From [Clostridium] colinum (GTDB lineage Bacteria > Bacillota > Clostridia > Lachnospirales > CAG-274), in NCBI RefSeq assembly GCF_940677205.1, contig NZ_OW712331.1, positions 1,302,001-1,366,000 on the forward strand: 64,000 bases of DNA. Direction: 5' to 3'. This document shows positions 8,659 through 19,855 of the stretch, in pieces. The position numbers and the translations under genes were made by a program. The first letter of the stretch is position 1; each line of letters begins with the position of its first letter. Below the pieces are notes generated by a model. That model had not been told where the DNA came from. It ran no database searches and saw only the letters and a program-made list of their open reading frames with translations.

Positions 8659-9930
8659 ATGTTAAATAAACTTAATACTTTAGATGTTTTAGATTTAACC
8701 AAAGATGAAGCTTTAGAAGAAGCAAAACGTTGTTTAAATTGTAAAAAACCCCTTTGTGTTACTGGTTGTCCTATACAAAATAATATTCCACAATTTATAA
8801 AAGCCGTTGTAGATGATGATTTAAAACTAGCTTATAAAATATTATCTGAAAAGACAAATTTACCTGCTATATGTGGAAAAATTTGTGCTCACGAAAAACA
8901 ATGTGAAGGTAGTTGTATCTTAGGTAGAAAAAAAACTCCTGTTAAAATTGGTAGGATAGAAAATTTTATAGCCAATTATGCTTATGAAAATAATTTTATA
9001 GATAATCAAAAATTTAATAATAACTTAAGTAAAGTTGCTATTGTTGGTTCTGGTCCTTCTGGTCTTAGCTGTGCATACATACTAGCTAAAGATGGATTTA
9101 ATGTTGATATATACGAAATGGAAGAAAAACCAGGCGGTATATTATCCTATGGTATTCCTACGTTTAGGCTACCTACATATTCCGTTGATAGAGAGATAGA
9201 AAAATTAAAAAATTTAGGTGTAAACTTTATATTAAATAGTAAATTTGGTAAAGACTTTTCAATAGAAACATTAAAAAATAAAGGATATAATGCTATATTT
9301 TTATCTACTGGAGCAAATATGCCAAAATCTATTAATATTAAAGGTGAAAATCTTAATGGTGTTATACACGCTAATCAGTTTTTAACTGACTTTGCTAAAG
9401 ATAAAAATAACCCTATTATAAAATCTTCAGACATTGTGTTAGTTATTGGTGGTGGTAATGTTGCTATGGACGCCTCTAGAACAGCAAAAATTTTAACTGA
9501 CAAAACAACTGTTGTATATAGAAGAACAAGAGAAGAAATGCCTGCTTCTTTGGAAGAATATGAAGAAGCAGTTAAAGATAATGTTAACTTTATGTGGAGA
9601 TGTAACCCTTTAGAGTTTATTGGTGAAGATAATAAAGTTACTGGATTAAAAGTAAAAAATTTAGACACAGAAGAAGAGTTTATTATACCTTGTACAATTG
9701 TTTTAACTGCTATTGGCTCTAAACCTATTGTAGAAGATAATTCTATAAAATTAGATGATTGGGGTTGTATAAAAATATCCGATTCTCCTTTTGGTATGAC
9801 AAATATAGATGGTGTTTTTGCCGGTGGAGATGTTGTAAATGGCCCAGACACAGTTGTTGTCGCTATGCGTGAAGGAAGAAAAACTGCACATAGCATAAAA
9901 GAATATATTTCTTCAAAATTTTATGAATAA
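8659..9930 (+). CDS. NAD(P)-dependent glutamate synthase small-subunit-like / NfnB-like flavoprotein
   Basis: 423 aa. The N terminus carries cysteine motifs for Fe-S clusters, CLNCKKPLCVTGCPIQNNIP and CGKICAHEKQCEGSC (~res 23-90). An FAD dinucleotide fold follows, VAIVGSGPSGLSCAYILA (~129), then PGGILSYGIPTFRLP, an NAD(P) fold VLVIGGGNVAMDASRTAK (~261), and the C-terminal FAD motif GVFAGGDVVNGPDTVVVAM. This is the GltD/NfnB/SudB family. There is no large glutamate-synthase subunit and no NfnA (ferredoxin-NADP reductase) beside it; a ferredoxin reductase-like gene lies far away at 61523. The electron partner is therefore unknown. Same operon as the aminotransferase (10 bp gap). Confidence 0.8.
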   Translation: MLNKLNTLDVLDLTKDEALEEAKRCLNCKKPLCVTGCPIQNNIPQFIKAVVDDDLKLAYKILSEKTNLPAICGKICAHEKQCEGSCILGRKKTPVKIGRIENFIANYAYENNFIDNQKFNNNLSKVAIVGSGPSGLSCAYILAKDGFNVDIYEMEEKPGGILSYGIPTFRLPTYSVDREIEKLKNLGVNFILNSKFGKDFSIETLKNKGYNAIFLSTGANMPKSINIKGENLNGVIHANQFLTDFAKDKNNPIIKSSDIVLVIGGGNVAMDASRTAKILTDKTTVVYRRTREEMPASLEEYEEAVKDNVNFMWRCNPLEFIGEDNKVTGLKVKNLDTEEEFIIPCTIVLTAIGSKPIVEDNSIKLDDWGCIKISDSPFGMTNIDGVFAGGDVVNGPDTVVVAMREGRKTAHSIKEYISSKFYE

Positions 9931-9980
9931 ATTTTTCACTGCATCAAATAATATTTACATAAAATAAAGGAGGTATATTT

Positions 9981-10109
9981 ATGGCAAAAGCTGGTATGAA
10001 AAGACCTGGTAAAAATAGTCAACCTAAAACAGAAAGTAATAAAAAATATCATTCTAATAAAAATACATTAGACCCTGTTCCTGAAATACAAGGCAAAGCT
10101 AAAAACTAA
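9981..10109 (+). CDS. Small basic protein, 42 aa, unknown function
   Basis: A short frame starting MAKAGMKRPGKNSQ and ending VPEIQGKAKN, behind an excellent AAAGGAGGTAT site 6-8 bases before the ATG. It is strongly basic, rich in Lys and Asn, with no membrane segment. It lies 50 bp after the flavoprotein gene and directly before a strong terminator, so it is the last gene of that operon. I have an impression of similar small clostridial proteins ending PEIQGKAK but cannot name a family. Confidence 0.6.
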   Translation: MAKAGMKRPGKNSQPKTESNKKYHSNKNTLDPVPEIQGKAKN

Positions 10110-10123
10110 TAAGTTTATAAGTA

Positions 10124-10174
10124 AAAAAGAGTATATTAAAATACTAAATTATTGTATTTTAATATACTCTTTTT
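10124..10174. terminator. Strong bidirectional terminator hairpin
   Basis: Perfect 21-bp inverted repeat (10124-10144 with 10154-10174), 9-nt loop, A-tract on one side and T-tract on the other. It separates the plus-strand operon from the convergent minus-strand gene at 10240. Confidence 0.85.
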
Positions 10175-10239
10175 ATATAAATTTTTCTAAAACTTTTTAA
10201 AAGTTATAGAAAAAATCTATATCTTTATTTACATATATT

Positions 10240-10614
10240 TTAGTTATTATTATCTTCATTATTAGTATTATTTTCTTTATTTTCAGGTTCTACTGGCTCA
10301 ACATTTATAGTTGTATTATTATCATTATTTTGTGTATTATTATTTGTATTAGATGTATTAAAAAAATCTTTTATAGATTTTGCAAATTCATCAAATAATT
10401 CTTCTGTTTTATTAAAAACTGCTTGTGTATTTTGTTTTATTTTAGTTGTATCTGGCTTTGGCATATTGTCAAATTTATATTTTAAATCATTTTTAAAATC
10501 TTCAAAATTAGAAGAACTATTTTTATTTATTGCGTTTAAAAGTTTAACCCCATCATCAACAGATATTTTGTTTTCTTTAACCATTTCCAAAATCATTATT
10601 CTTTCATTTGTCAT
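10240..10614 (-). CDS. SHOCT/YvlB-N-like short protein with Asn-rich tail
   Basis: 124 aa. The N terminus MTNERIMILEMVKENKISVDDGVKLLNAI matches the helix-turn-helix-like motif found at the start of YvlB and many small Firmicutes proteins (E-R-x-x-I-L-x-M-V-x-x-G-K-I-[ST]-x-x-E-A-x-x-L-L). A central amphipathic part (NKTEELFDEFAKSIKDFF) and a low-complexity Asn/Thr/Glu tail (~res 87-124) follow. An upstream in-frame ATG at 10629 is itself part of the GGAGGT ribosome site, so translation should start at 10614. Monocistronic. Function unknown; possible membrane-stress relative. Confidence 0.6.
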   Translation of the reverse strand: MTNERIMILEMVKENKISVDDGVKLLNAINKNSSSNFEDFKNDLKYKFDNMPKPDTTKIKQNTQAVFNKTEELFDEFAKSIKDFFNTSNTNNNTQNNDNNTTINVEPVEPENKENNTNNEDNNN

Positions 10615-10812
10615 ATTAATTACCTCCATAAATTTTATTAGATATATATAATATACGTAACTATGTATACAAATGTTTTATTAATTATAAAATAATTTTA
10701 TTAAACATATAATAACTATAAAAATATATTAAATTGTGTGTTATTAATAAAAATTTCTAATAAATGACAAAAAAAATTGTATAAAAAATATAAAGCAATA
10801 AAATTGTATATA

Positions 10813-10854
10813 TGTTATAATATTATCAATGTGATGAATATTTTTATTAATCAC
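10813..10854 (+). promoter_or_regulatory. Extended -10 promoter and inverted repeat before pgk
   Basis: TGTTATAAT (10813-10821) is an extended -10 element; no good -35 is seen. Just downstream GTGAT (10831-10835) and ATCAC (10850-10854) form a short inverted repeat that could be an operator or weak hairpin. The rest of the 10630-10921 gap is AT-rich and shows nothing else. Confidence 0.4.
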
Positions 10855-10921
10855 AATTTCTAAAAATTAACTTTAAATTTAGTAGCACAAAATATTGTGT
10901 ATTTTGAAAGGGGAATTTATT

Positions 10922-12109
10922 ATGTTAAATAAAAAATCCGTTGATGATTTACAAGTAAAAGGGAAAAGAGTATTAGTAAGATGCGACTTTAATGTTCCAT
11001 TACAAGATGGTGTTATTACAGATGAAAACAGAATAGTTGCTGCTCTTCCAACAATAAATAAATTAATAAATGAAGGTGCAAAAGTTATTTTATGTTCTCA
11101 TTTAGGTAAGCCAAAAGAGCCTACTCCTACTGCATCTTTAGTACCTGTTGCTACTAGATTATCTGAAAAATTAGGTAAAACAGTTGTTTTTGCCGCTGAT
11201 GATACAGTTGTTGGCGAAAATGCTAAAAAAGCCGTTGAAGAAATGCAAGAAGGTGACGTTGTTTTATTACAAAACACTAGATTTAGAAAAGAAGAAACTA
11301 AAAACGAAGAAACATTTAGCAAAGAGCTTGCTAGCCTTTGTGATGTTTATGTAAATGATGCTTTTGGTTCTTCTCATAGAGCACATTGTTCAACTGTTGG
11401 TGTTACAAAATTTGTTTCAGAATCAGCTGTTGGATATTTAATGGATAAAGAAATAACTTATTTAGGTAATGCTGTAAATAACCCTGTTAGACCTTTTGTT
11501 GCTATCTTAGGTGGTGCTAAAGTTTCTGACAAAATTAATGTTATCAATAACTTACTTGAAAAAGTTGATACATTAATTATTGGCGGTGGTATGGCTTACA
11601 CATTTATGAAAGCTAAAGGCCTTGAAGTAGGTAACTCTTTATTAGAAGCAGACAAAGTTGAATATGCTAAAGAAATGATGGAAAAAGCTAAAGCTAAAGG
11701 AGTAAACTTCTTAATCCCTGTTGATACAGTTATCACACAAGAATTTAAAAATGATACAGAATTTAAAACAGTAGAAGGAAATATTCCAGAAGGTTGGCAA
11801 GGTCTTGACATAGGTGAAAAAACTAGAGAATTATTTAAAAATGCATTAAAAGATGCTAAAACTGTTGTTTGGAACGGACCTATGGGTGTGTTTGAATTTG
11901 CTAACTTTGCAAAAGGTACTATCGCAGTAGCAGAAGCTTTAGCAAACATTGATGCTACAACAATTATTGGTGGTGGAGATTCTGCTGCAGCCGTTAACCA
12001 ACTTGGTTTTGCAGATAAAATGAGCCATATTTCAACTGGTGGTGGTGCTTCTTTAGAATTTTTAGAAGGTAAAGAATTACCAGGTGTTGTTGCAGCAGAT
12101 GACAAATAA
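10922..12109 (+). CDS. pgk: Phosphoglycerate kinase
   Basis: 395 aa, the usual length. It transfers phosphate between 1,3-bisphosphoglycerate and ADP in glycolysis. Motifs: [11 protein letters not shown] near the N terminus, [37 protein letters not shown], the hinge/nucleotide site [11 protein letters not shown], and the C-terminal [13 protein letters not shown] and [13 protein letters not shown]. Start at 10922 is preferred over an ATG at 10895 because AAAGGGG lies just before it and the N terminus then matches the family. First gene of the pgk-tpiA-gpmI operon; gapA, the normal first gene, is not here. Confidence 0.97.
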   Translation: MLNKKSVDDLQVKGKRVLVRCDFNVPLQDGVITDENRIVAALPTINKLINEGAKVILCSHLGKPKEPTPTASLVPVATRLSEKLGKTVVFAADDTVVGENAKKAVEEMQEGDVVLLQNTRFRKEETKNEETFSKELASLCDVYVNDAFGSSHRAHCSTVGVTKFVSESAVGYLMDKEITYLGNAVNNPVRPFVAILGGAKVSDKINVINNLLEKVDTLIIGGGMAYTFMKAKGLEVGNSLLEADKVEYAKEMMEKAKAKGVNFLIPVDTVITQEFKNDTEFKTVEGNIPEGWQGLDIGEKTRELFKNALKDAKTVVWNGPMGVFEFANFAKGTIAVAEALANIDATTIIGGGDSAAAVNQLGFADKMSHISTGGGASLEFLEGKELPGVVAADDK

Positions 12110-12155
12110 TTATACTTTTAATATAAAATTTTACCTTAATTATTTTTATAACTAA

Positions 12156-12183
12156 AGGCTAAGGCTTAATTTAGTCTTAGCCT
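12156..12183 (+). other. Intercistronic hairpin between pgk and tpiA
   Basis: AGGCTAAG (12156-12163) pairs with CTTAGCCT (12176-12183), 12-nt loop. There is no run of T after it, so it may be an mRNA-processing or stability hairpin, or a leaky terminator that lowers tpiA relative to pgk. Confidence 0.45.
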
Positions 12184-12204
12184 ATATATTTATGGAGGGA
12201 TATT

Positions 12205-12948
12205 ATGAGAAAAAAAATTATTGCTGGTAACTGGAAAATGAATAAAAATCATAAAGAAGCAGTTGAGCTTATAAATACTTTAAAAAGTGGTATTGATACA
12301 GATAAAAGTGATGTAGTAGTTTGCGTTCCTTTTGTAGATTTAATGTCTGTTTCTGAAGCTATTAAAGGCACAAATATTAATCTTGGAGCTCAAAATATGC
12401 ACTTTGAAGAATCTGGTGCTTATACTGGAGAAATTGCTCCATCTATGCTTAAAGAACTTGGCGTAAAATATGTTATTATAGGTCATTCTGAAAGACGTGC
12501 ATATTTTGGAGAAACTGATGAAATAGTAAATAAAAAAATTAAAAAAGCTTTAGAACACGATATTATCCCTATCTTATGTGTTGGTGAAAGCCTTGAAGAA
12601 AGAGAGCTTAATATTACTATAGAATTAGTTAGAATGCAAGTTAAAAAGGCTTTTGCTAATATTTCTAAAGAAGATGCTAAAAAAGTTGTTATTGCTTACG
12701 AACCAATTTGGGCTATTGGTACTGGTAAAGTAGCAACAAAAGAACAAGCTGAAGAAGTTTGTGCAGAAGTTAGAAAAGTTATAGCAGAAATATATGGTCA
12801 AGATGTTTCTGATGTTATTAGAATACAATATGGCGGAAGTGTTACTGGAGATAGTGCAAACGAACTATTTAATATGCCTAATATAGATGGTGGTTTAGTT
12901 GGTGGCGCTAGCCTTAAAGAAGACTTTATTAAAGTTGTAAACTATTAA
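12205..12948 (+). CDS. tpiA: Triose-phosphate isomerase
   Basis: 247 aa, the standard size. It interconverts dihydroxyacetone phosphate and glyceraldehyde 3-phosphate. Visible: IAGNWKMNK with the substrate Lys, the catalytic His in [13 protein letters not shown], the catalytic Glu in [14 protein letters not shown] followed by the phosphate-gripping loop 6, and the phosphate motifs YGGSV and [15 protein letters not shown] ribosome site 8 bases upstream. Second gene of the glycolytic operon, 20 bp before gpmI. Confidence 0.97.
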   Translation: MRKKIIAGNWKMNKNHKEAVELINTLKSGIDTDKSDVVVCVPFVDLMSVSEAIKGTNINLGAQNMHFEESGAYTGEIAPSMLKELGVKYVIIGHSERRAYFGETDEIVNKKIKKALEHDIIPILCVGESLEERELNITIELVRMQVKKAFANISKEDAKKVVIAYEPIWAIGTGKVATKEQAEEVCAEVRKVIAEIYGQDVSDVIRIQYGGSVTGDSANELFNMPNIDGGLVGGASLKEDFIKVVNY

Positions 12949-12968
12949 TTCTTAGTAAGGAGGTAAAT

Positions 12969-14510
12969 ATGGAGAAAAAAACAACTATTTTAATGATATT
13001 AGATGGGTTTGGTATAAATGATAAAACTGAAGGTAATGCTATAAAACTTGCTAATACTCCTAATATTGATAAAATAACTAAAGAATACCCTTGTGTTAAA
13101 GGTAATGCTAGTGGTTTATTTGTTGGCTTACCAGACGGTCAAATGGGTAATTCTGAAGTTGGACATTTAAATATGGGAGCTGGTAGAATTGTTTATCAAG
13201 AGCTTACTAGAATAACTAAATCTATCCATGATGGAGATTTTTTTGAAAACAATGTTTTAAAAAGTGCTATGGATAATTGTAAAGAAAGAAATACAGCTTT
13301 ACATTTAATGGGGCTTTTATCTAGCGGTGGTGTTCATAGCCATAATGAGCATTTATATGGCCTATTAAAAATGGCTAAAATGAATGGTATTGAAAAAGTA
13401 TATGTTCATGCATTTTTAGATGGTAGAGACACTCCCCCAACCTCTGGTAAAGGATTTTTAGAAGAATTACAAGCTAAAATTAATGAAATTGGTGTAGGAA
13501 AAATAGCTACTATTAGTGGTAGATATTATGCTATGGATAGAGATAATCGTTGGGAAAGAGTAGAACACGCATACAACGCTATGGTTATGGGTAAAGGTGG
13601 TAGTACAGACAATGTTATATCTTATATAGAAAATTCTTATTCTAAAGATGTTAATGATGAATTTGTAGTACCTACTGTAGTTACAGAAAATGATATGCCA
13701 ATAGCTACTATTAATGAAAATGATTCTGTTATTTTCTTTAATTATCGTCCTGACAGAGCTAGAGAAATGACAAGAGCTTTTTGTGATGAAGACTTTACAG
13801 GTTTTGATAGAGCTAAAGGTTACTTTAATTTAAAATTTGTTACTTTTACAGATTATGATTCTTCTATTAAAAATAAAGAAGTTGTGTTCTTAAAAGAAAG
13901 TTTAACAAATACTTTTGGCGAATACATATCTAATTTAGGTCTTAAACAATTAAGACTTGCAGAAACAGAAAAATATGCTCACGTTACATTTTTCTTTAAT
14001 GGTGGTGTAGAAGAGCCATATAAAAATGAAGATAGAATTTTAATCCCTTCACCACAAGTAGCAACTTATGATTTACAACCAGAAATGAGCGCTAAAGAAG
14101 TTACAGAAAAATTAACAGAAAATATTGCAAGTGGCAAATATGACTTAATTATTGTAAACTATGCAAATCCAGATATGGTAGGTCATACTGGTGTTGTAGA
14201 TGCAGCTATTAAATCTATAGAATTTATAGATGAATGTATAGGAAAAGTAGTAGATACAGTAATATCAAATAATGCTCAAATGTTTATTTGTGCAGACCAC
14301 GGAAATAGCGACCAATTGATAGACTATACTACTGGCGAACCTTTTACAGCTCATACAACAAATCCAGTACCTTTTATTCTTATTAATTGTGATAAAGCTA
14401 AAGGTCTTAAAGAAGATGGAAAACTTGCTGATATAGCTCCAACTCTTTTAGATATGATGAATTTAGAACAACCAAAAGAAATGACTGGTGAATCTTTATT
14501 AATAAAATAA
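12969..14510 (+). CDS. gpmI: 2,3-bisphosphoglycerate-independent phosphoglycerate mutase
   Basis: 513 aa, the usual length for the Mn-dependent, cofactor-independent enzyme that converts 3- to 2-phosphoglycerate. Alkaline-phosphatase-type metal motifs are clear: ILDGFGIND at the N terminus, the phosphoserine nucleophile in QMGNSEVGHLNMGAGR, HAFLDGRDTPP, GRYYAMDRDNRW, NYANPDMVGHTG and CADHGNSDQ. AAGGAGGT site just upstream. Last gene of the pgk-tpiA-gpmI operon. Confidence 0.97.
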   Translation: MEKKTTILMILDGFGINDKTEGNAIKLANTPNIDKITKEYPCVKGNASGLFVGLPDGQMGNSEVGHLNMGAGRIVYQELTRITKSIHDGDFFENNVLKSAMDNCKERNTALHLMGLLSSGGVHSHNEHLYGLLKMAKMNGIEKVYVHAFLDGRDTPPTSGKGFLEELQAKINEIGVGKIATISGRYYAMDRDNRWERVEHAYNAMVMGKGGSTDNVISYIENSYSKDVNDEFVVPTVVTENDMPIATINENDSVIFFNYRPDRAREMTRAFCDEDFTGFDRAKGYFNLKFVTFTDYDSSIKNKEVVFLKESLTNTFGEYISNLGLKQLRLAETEKYAHVTFFFNGGVEEPYKNEDRILIPSPQVATYDLQPEMSAKEVTEKLTENIASGKYDLIIVNYANPDMVGHTGVVDAAIKSIEFIDECIGKVVDTVISNNAQMFICADHGNSDQLIDYTTGEPFTAHTTNPVPFILINCDKAKGLKEDGKLADIAPTLLDMMNLEQPKEMTGESLLIK

Positions 14511-14542
14511 ATAATTAATAAAAAAATTATTATGTTAAAATA

Positions 14543-14571
14543 TTGACATTATTTACATTTAAAGTTATTAT
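14543..14571 (+). promoter_or_regulatory. Sigma-A promoter of eno
   Basis: Perfect -35 TTGACA (14543-14548), 17 bp, TATTAT (14566-14571). It gives eno its own start in addition to any read-through from gpmI, and a 5' leader of ~45 nt ending in AAAGGAG. Confidence 0.65.
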
Positions 14572-14598
14572 TATATTATAACAGGCTATGTTATATAA

Positions 14599-15966
<1,368 letters not shown>

Positions 15967-15983
15967 TTTATAAAATATTTTAT

Positions 15984-16015
15984 AAAGGCTATATCAATTT
16001 TTGATATAGCCTTTT
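15984..16015 (+). terminator. Rho-independent terminator of eno
   Basis: 13-bp stem (15984-15996 with 16002-16014), 5-nt loop, ending in CCTTTT. The AT-rich 16016-16180 stretch that follows shows no gene. Confidence 0.8.
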
Positions 16016-16181
16016 CTAATATTTTAAATAATTAAAATTTTAATATTTATTTTTTAATATAAAACTAAAAAAATAAAATTAATCTATATTTATTATTTAT
16101 AAATAATCTTATATTTATTTAGAATTATATAATTTCCCTCTTTGTTAAGTATATATCAATAAAAAATGCTAAATAAGTAAT

Positions 16182-16232
16182 AAAAAGGTTGCATACTGTA
16201 ATTATACAACTAAAAACAATATACAACCTTTT
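16182..16232 (-). terminator. Probable terminator of rpoBC
   Basis: AAAAGGTTG (16183-16191) pairs with CAACCTTTT (16224-16232); read on the minus strand the stem is followed by a T-run. The ~32-nt loop can fold further. The stretch 16209-16229 resembles the right ends of the two intergenic repeats at 24209 and 52723. Confidence 0.55.
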
Positions 16233-16249
16233 AATATTAATAATATTTT

Positions 16250-19200
16250 TTATACAATATCATCTATATTTTCTTCTACTTCATCTGTTATTTCTTCATT
16301 TTGTTTATCTTTATCTAGTCTTAAATCTATTTTTCTATAAGTTTGCATACCTGTACCTGCTGGTATAAGTTTACCTATAATAACATTTTCTTTAAGACCA
16401 ATAAGTGGGTCAACTTTACCTTTGATAGCTGCTTCTGTAAGAACTTTTGTTGTTTCTTGGAAAGATGCGGCAGAAAGGAATGATTCTGTAGCAAGAGATG
16501 CCTTTGTTATACCTAAAAGCACACGTGTACCATTTGCTTGTTCCAAACCTTCTTCTAACATTTTTTTGTTAGTTTCATCGTATTCTAACCAATCTATTAA
16601 GCTACCTGGTAAAAACTCTGTATCCCCTGGTTCTTCTATTTTTGTTCTCTTAAGCATTTGTCTAACAATAACTTCTATATGTTTATCGTTGATATCAACA
16701 CCTTGTAAACGATATACACGTTGAACTTCTTGTATCATATAGTCTTGAACACCTCTAATACCTTTTATTCTAAGTATATCATGAGGGTTAACACTACCTT
16801 CTGTAAGCTCATCTCCGGCTTCTATATAATCACCATTTAATACTTTTATACGAGACCCATAAGGTATAAGATATTCTTTTATCTCTCCATTATCTGCAGT
16901 AACTGTAACTTCACGTTTATTTTTAGTTTCTGTAATAGAAACTTTACCGCCAAATTCAGCTATTATAGCAAGTCCTTTAGGTTTTCTTGCTTCAAATAAT
17001 TCATCTACACGAGGTAAACCTTGTGTAAGGTCAGTACCACCAGAAACACCACCTGTATGGAATGTACGCATAGTAAGCTGTGTACCTGGCTCACCTATAG
17101 ATTGTGCAGCAATAATACCTACTGCCTCACCTATTCTAACAACACGACCACTAGCCATATTTGCACCATAACATTTAGAGCAAACACCTTTTCTAGATCT
17201 ACAAGATAAAATATTTCTTATAAGAACTTTTTCTATACCTAGATTTTCAACAAGCTCTGCTTGGTCTGGTGTAATCATAGTATCTGCTTCTACTATTATT
17301 TCACCTGTTTCTGGATGTTTAATATTTTCAACTGAATATCTACCTCTTATTCTATCTGATAAAGGTTCAATAGTTTCTTGTCCATCCATAAATGCTTTAA
17401 CCCACATACCTGGAACTTCGCCTGTTTCTTCAGCACAGTCAAACTCTCTAATAATAATATCTTGAGATACATCAACTAATCTTCTTGTTAAGTATCCAGA
17501 ATCGGCTGTTCTAAGAGCTGTATCTGAAAGCCCTTTTCTAGCCCCATGAGCAGATATAAAGTATTCTTGAACTGTAAGACCTTCACGGAAATTAGCTTTG
17601 ATAGGAAGCTCAATAGTTTCCCCAGAAGGTGATGCCATAAGACCACGCATACCTGCAAGCTGTTTAATCTGTCTATTAGAGCCCCTCGCTCCAGAGTGCG
17701 CCATCATATAAATATCATTATATTTACCAAGACCTGCTAAAAGTGCATTTGTTATTTTATCATCGGCTGTTTCCCAAGCTTTAATTACTTTAAAATGTCT
17801 TTCTTCATCTGTCATAAGACCACGTCTAAACATTTTTGTAATTTTATCAACTTCTTTGTCTGCCTCTTCTAAAAATGCTTCTTTTTCTTCTGGTATTTCC
17901 ATATCGGATACAGAAACAGTTAAAGCTCCTTTTGTAGAGTATTTAAATCCTAAGTTTTTAATATCATCTAACATTTTAGCAGTATCTGTTGCCGAATGTT
18001 TATTTATACAACGATTAATTATCTTACCTAATGCTTTTTTATCACACAAGAAATCTATTTCAAAATCAAATTTATTTTCTTCTTTTGTTCTATCAACAAA
18101 CCCTATATCTTGAGGTATTATTTCATTAAATATTACTCTACCAACAGTAGAATTTACTATTTTGCTTTCTATTGTTCCATCTTCATTTTTAATAGTTCTT
18201 CTTACTTTTATTTTAGCATGTAGACTAATGATATGGTTATCATAAGCTAAAATAGCTTCATTTTCATCTTTAAATACTTTACCTTCACCTTTTTCTCCGT
18301 CTTTTTCAAGGGTTAAATAGTAAATACCTAAAACCATATCCTGAGAAGGAACTGTAACAGGTTCACCATCTGAAGGTTTTAAAAGGTTGTTTGGTGCAAG
18401 TAGTAAAAATCTACATTCTGCTTGTGCCTCTACAGATAAAGGAACGTGAACAGCCATTTGGTCTCCATCAAAGTCGGCATTATATGCTGTACAAACAAGA
18501 GGATGTAATTTTAAAGCACGTCCTTCTACTAAAACTGGCTCAAATGCTTGTATACCAAGTCTATGAAGAGTAGGAGCACGGTTAAGCATAACAGGGTGCT
18601 CTTTAATAACTTCTTCTAAAACGTCCCAAACTTCTCTTTGTAATCTTTCTACCATACGTTTAGCAGATTTTATATTATGAGAAATTCCATCTTCTACTAA
18701 TTTTTTCATAACAAAAGGTTTAAATAACTCTATTGCCATTTCTTTTGGTAAACCACATTGATATATTTTAAGGTTAGGACCTACAACGATAACAGAACGT
18801 CCAGAATAGTCAACACGTTTTCCTAAAAGATTTTGTCTAAAGCGACCTTGTTTACCTTTTAATAAGTCTGAAAGAGATTTTAAGCTTCTGTTGCCAGGGC
18901 CTGTAACAGGGCGCCCTCTTCTACCGTTATCTATAAGTGCATCTACTGCCTCTTGAAGCATTCTTTTTTCATTTCTAACTATAATATCTGGAGCTCCCAG
19001 CTCTAAAAGTCTTTTAAGACGATTATTTCTATTTATAACTCTTCTATAAAGGTCATTTAAGTCTGATGTTGCAAACCTACCACCGTCTAACTGAACCATC
19101 GGTCTAATATCTGGTGGTATTACTGGTAATACATCTAAAATCATCCACTCTGGCTTATTATTTGACACCCTAAATGATTCTATAACTTCTAATTTTTTAA

Positions 19201-19834
19201 TTATTCTAACTCTTTTTTGACCAGTACTTTCTTTAAGTTGGGCTTTAAGCTCTTTAGATTCTTTTTCTAAATCTATTTGTTGTAAAAGAATTTTTATAGC
19301 CTCAGCACCCATACCAACTGTAAAAGTATTTCCATATTTATCATATGCTTCTCTATATTCTTTTTCTGTTAATAAATCTTTATAAGATAAAGCTGTATTA
19401 CCAGCATCTAAAACTACATAATTTGCAAAATATAGAATTTTTTCTAAAGAACGTGGGCTCATACCAAGTATAATACCCATACGGCTTGGTATTCCTTTAA
19501 AATACCATATGTGAGATACTGGGGCTGCTAGCTCTATATGCCCCATTCTCTCGCGTCTTACCTTAGATTTTGTTATTTCAACACCACATCTGTCGCAAAC
19601 AATGCCTTTGTATCTAACTCTTTTAAATTTTCCACAATGACATTCCCAGTCTTTTTGTGGACCAAATATTCTCTCACAAAAAAGACCATCTTTTTCTGGT
19701 TTTAAGGTTCTATAATTTATAGTTTCTGGTTTTTTTACCTCGCCTCTAGACCATTCACGTATTTTTTCAGGAGATGCTAATCCAATCTTAATAGAATCAA
19801 AAATTATAGATTGTTCACTATTTTGTGCACTCAT
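16250..19834 (-). CDS. rpoC: DNA-directed RNA polymerase subunit beta'
   Basis: 1194 aa, matching Firmicutes beta'. Visible in order: the N-terminal zinc site CHCGKF...CDRCG, the active-site loop [13 protein letters not shown] with the three Asp that bind the catalytic Mg, the bridge-helix/trigger-loop region ([33 protein letters not shown]) and the second zinc site [13 protein letters not shown], then [13 protein letters not shown]. It lies 21 bp after rpoB in the same operon. The start [10 protein letters not shown] follows an AAAGGAGAAAGG site. Confidence 0.98.
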   Translation of the reverse strand: MSAQNSEQSIIFDSIKIGLASPEKIREWSRGEVKKPETINYRTLKPEKDGLFCERIFGPQKDWECHCGKFKRVRYKGIVCDRCGVEITKSKVRRERMGHIELAAPVSHIWYFKGIPSRMGIILGMSPRSLEKILYFANYVVLDAGNTALSYKDLLTEKEYREAYDKYGNTFTVGMGAEAIKILLQQIDLEKESKELKAQLKESTGQKRVRIIKKLEVIESFRVSNNKPEWMILDVLPVIPPDIRPMVQLDGGRFATSDLNDLYRRVINRNNRLKRLLELGAPDIIVRNEKRMLQEAVDALIDNGRRGRPVTGPGNRSLKSLSDLLKGKQGRFRQNLLGKRVDYSGRSVIVVGPNLKIYQCGLPKEMAIELFKPFVMKKLVEDGISHNIKSAKRMVERLQREVWDVLEEVIKEHPVMLNRAPTLHRLGIQAFEPVLVEGRALKLHPLVCTAYNADFDGDQMAVHVPLSVEAQAECRFLLLAPNNLLKPSDGEPVTVPSQDMVLGIYYLTLEKDGEKGEGKVFKDENEAILAYDNHIISLHAKIKVRRTIKNEDGTIESKIVNSTVGRVIFNEIIPQDIGFVDRTKEENKFDFEIDFLCDKKALGKIINRCINKHSATDTAKMLDDIKNLGFKYSTKGALTVSVSDMEIPEEKEAFLEEADKEVDKITKMFRRGLMTDEERHFKVIKAWETADDKITNALLAGLGKYNDIYMMAHSGARGSNRQIKQLAGMRGLMASPSGETIELPIKANFREGLTVQEYFISAHGARKGLSDTALRTADSGYLTRRLVDVSQDIIIREFDCAEETGEVPGMWVKAFMDGQETIEPLSDRIRGRYSVENIKHPETGEIIVEADTMITPDQAELVENLGIEKVLIRNILSCRSRKGVCSKCYGANMASGRVVRIGEAVGIIAAQSIGEPGTQLTMRTFHTGGVSGGTDLTQGLPRVDELFEARKPKGLAIIAEFGGKVSITETKNKREVTVTADNGEIKEYLIPYGSRIKVLNGDYIEAGDELTEGSVNPHDILRIKGIRGVQDYMIQEVQRVYRLQGVDINDKHIEVIVRQMLKRTKIEEPGDTEFLPGSLIDWLEYDETNKKMLEEGLEQANGTRVLLGITKASLATESFLSAASFQETTKVLTEAAIKGKVDPLIGLKENVIIGKLIPAGTGMQTYRKIDLRLDKDKQNEEITDEVEENIDDIV

Positions 19835-19855
19835 ATAACACCTTTCTCCTTTCTA

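Noticed and set aside
10629-10629. Upstream ATG starts that overlap GGAGG (10629, 14605, 56879)
   Set aside because: In each case the upstream ATG is part of the ribosome site (ATGGAGG or ATGAAAGGAG) of the next in-frame ATG, so the shorter proteins are called.
11596-12105. 169-codon open frame on the minus strand inside pgk
   Set aside because: It is a shadow of pgk: no ribosome site, no family resemblance, and it mirrors conserved codons of the real gene. The same holds for the 189-codon frame at 26164-26733 opposite the S-layer gene and the 173-codon frame at 9375-9896.
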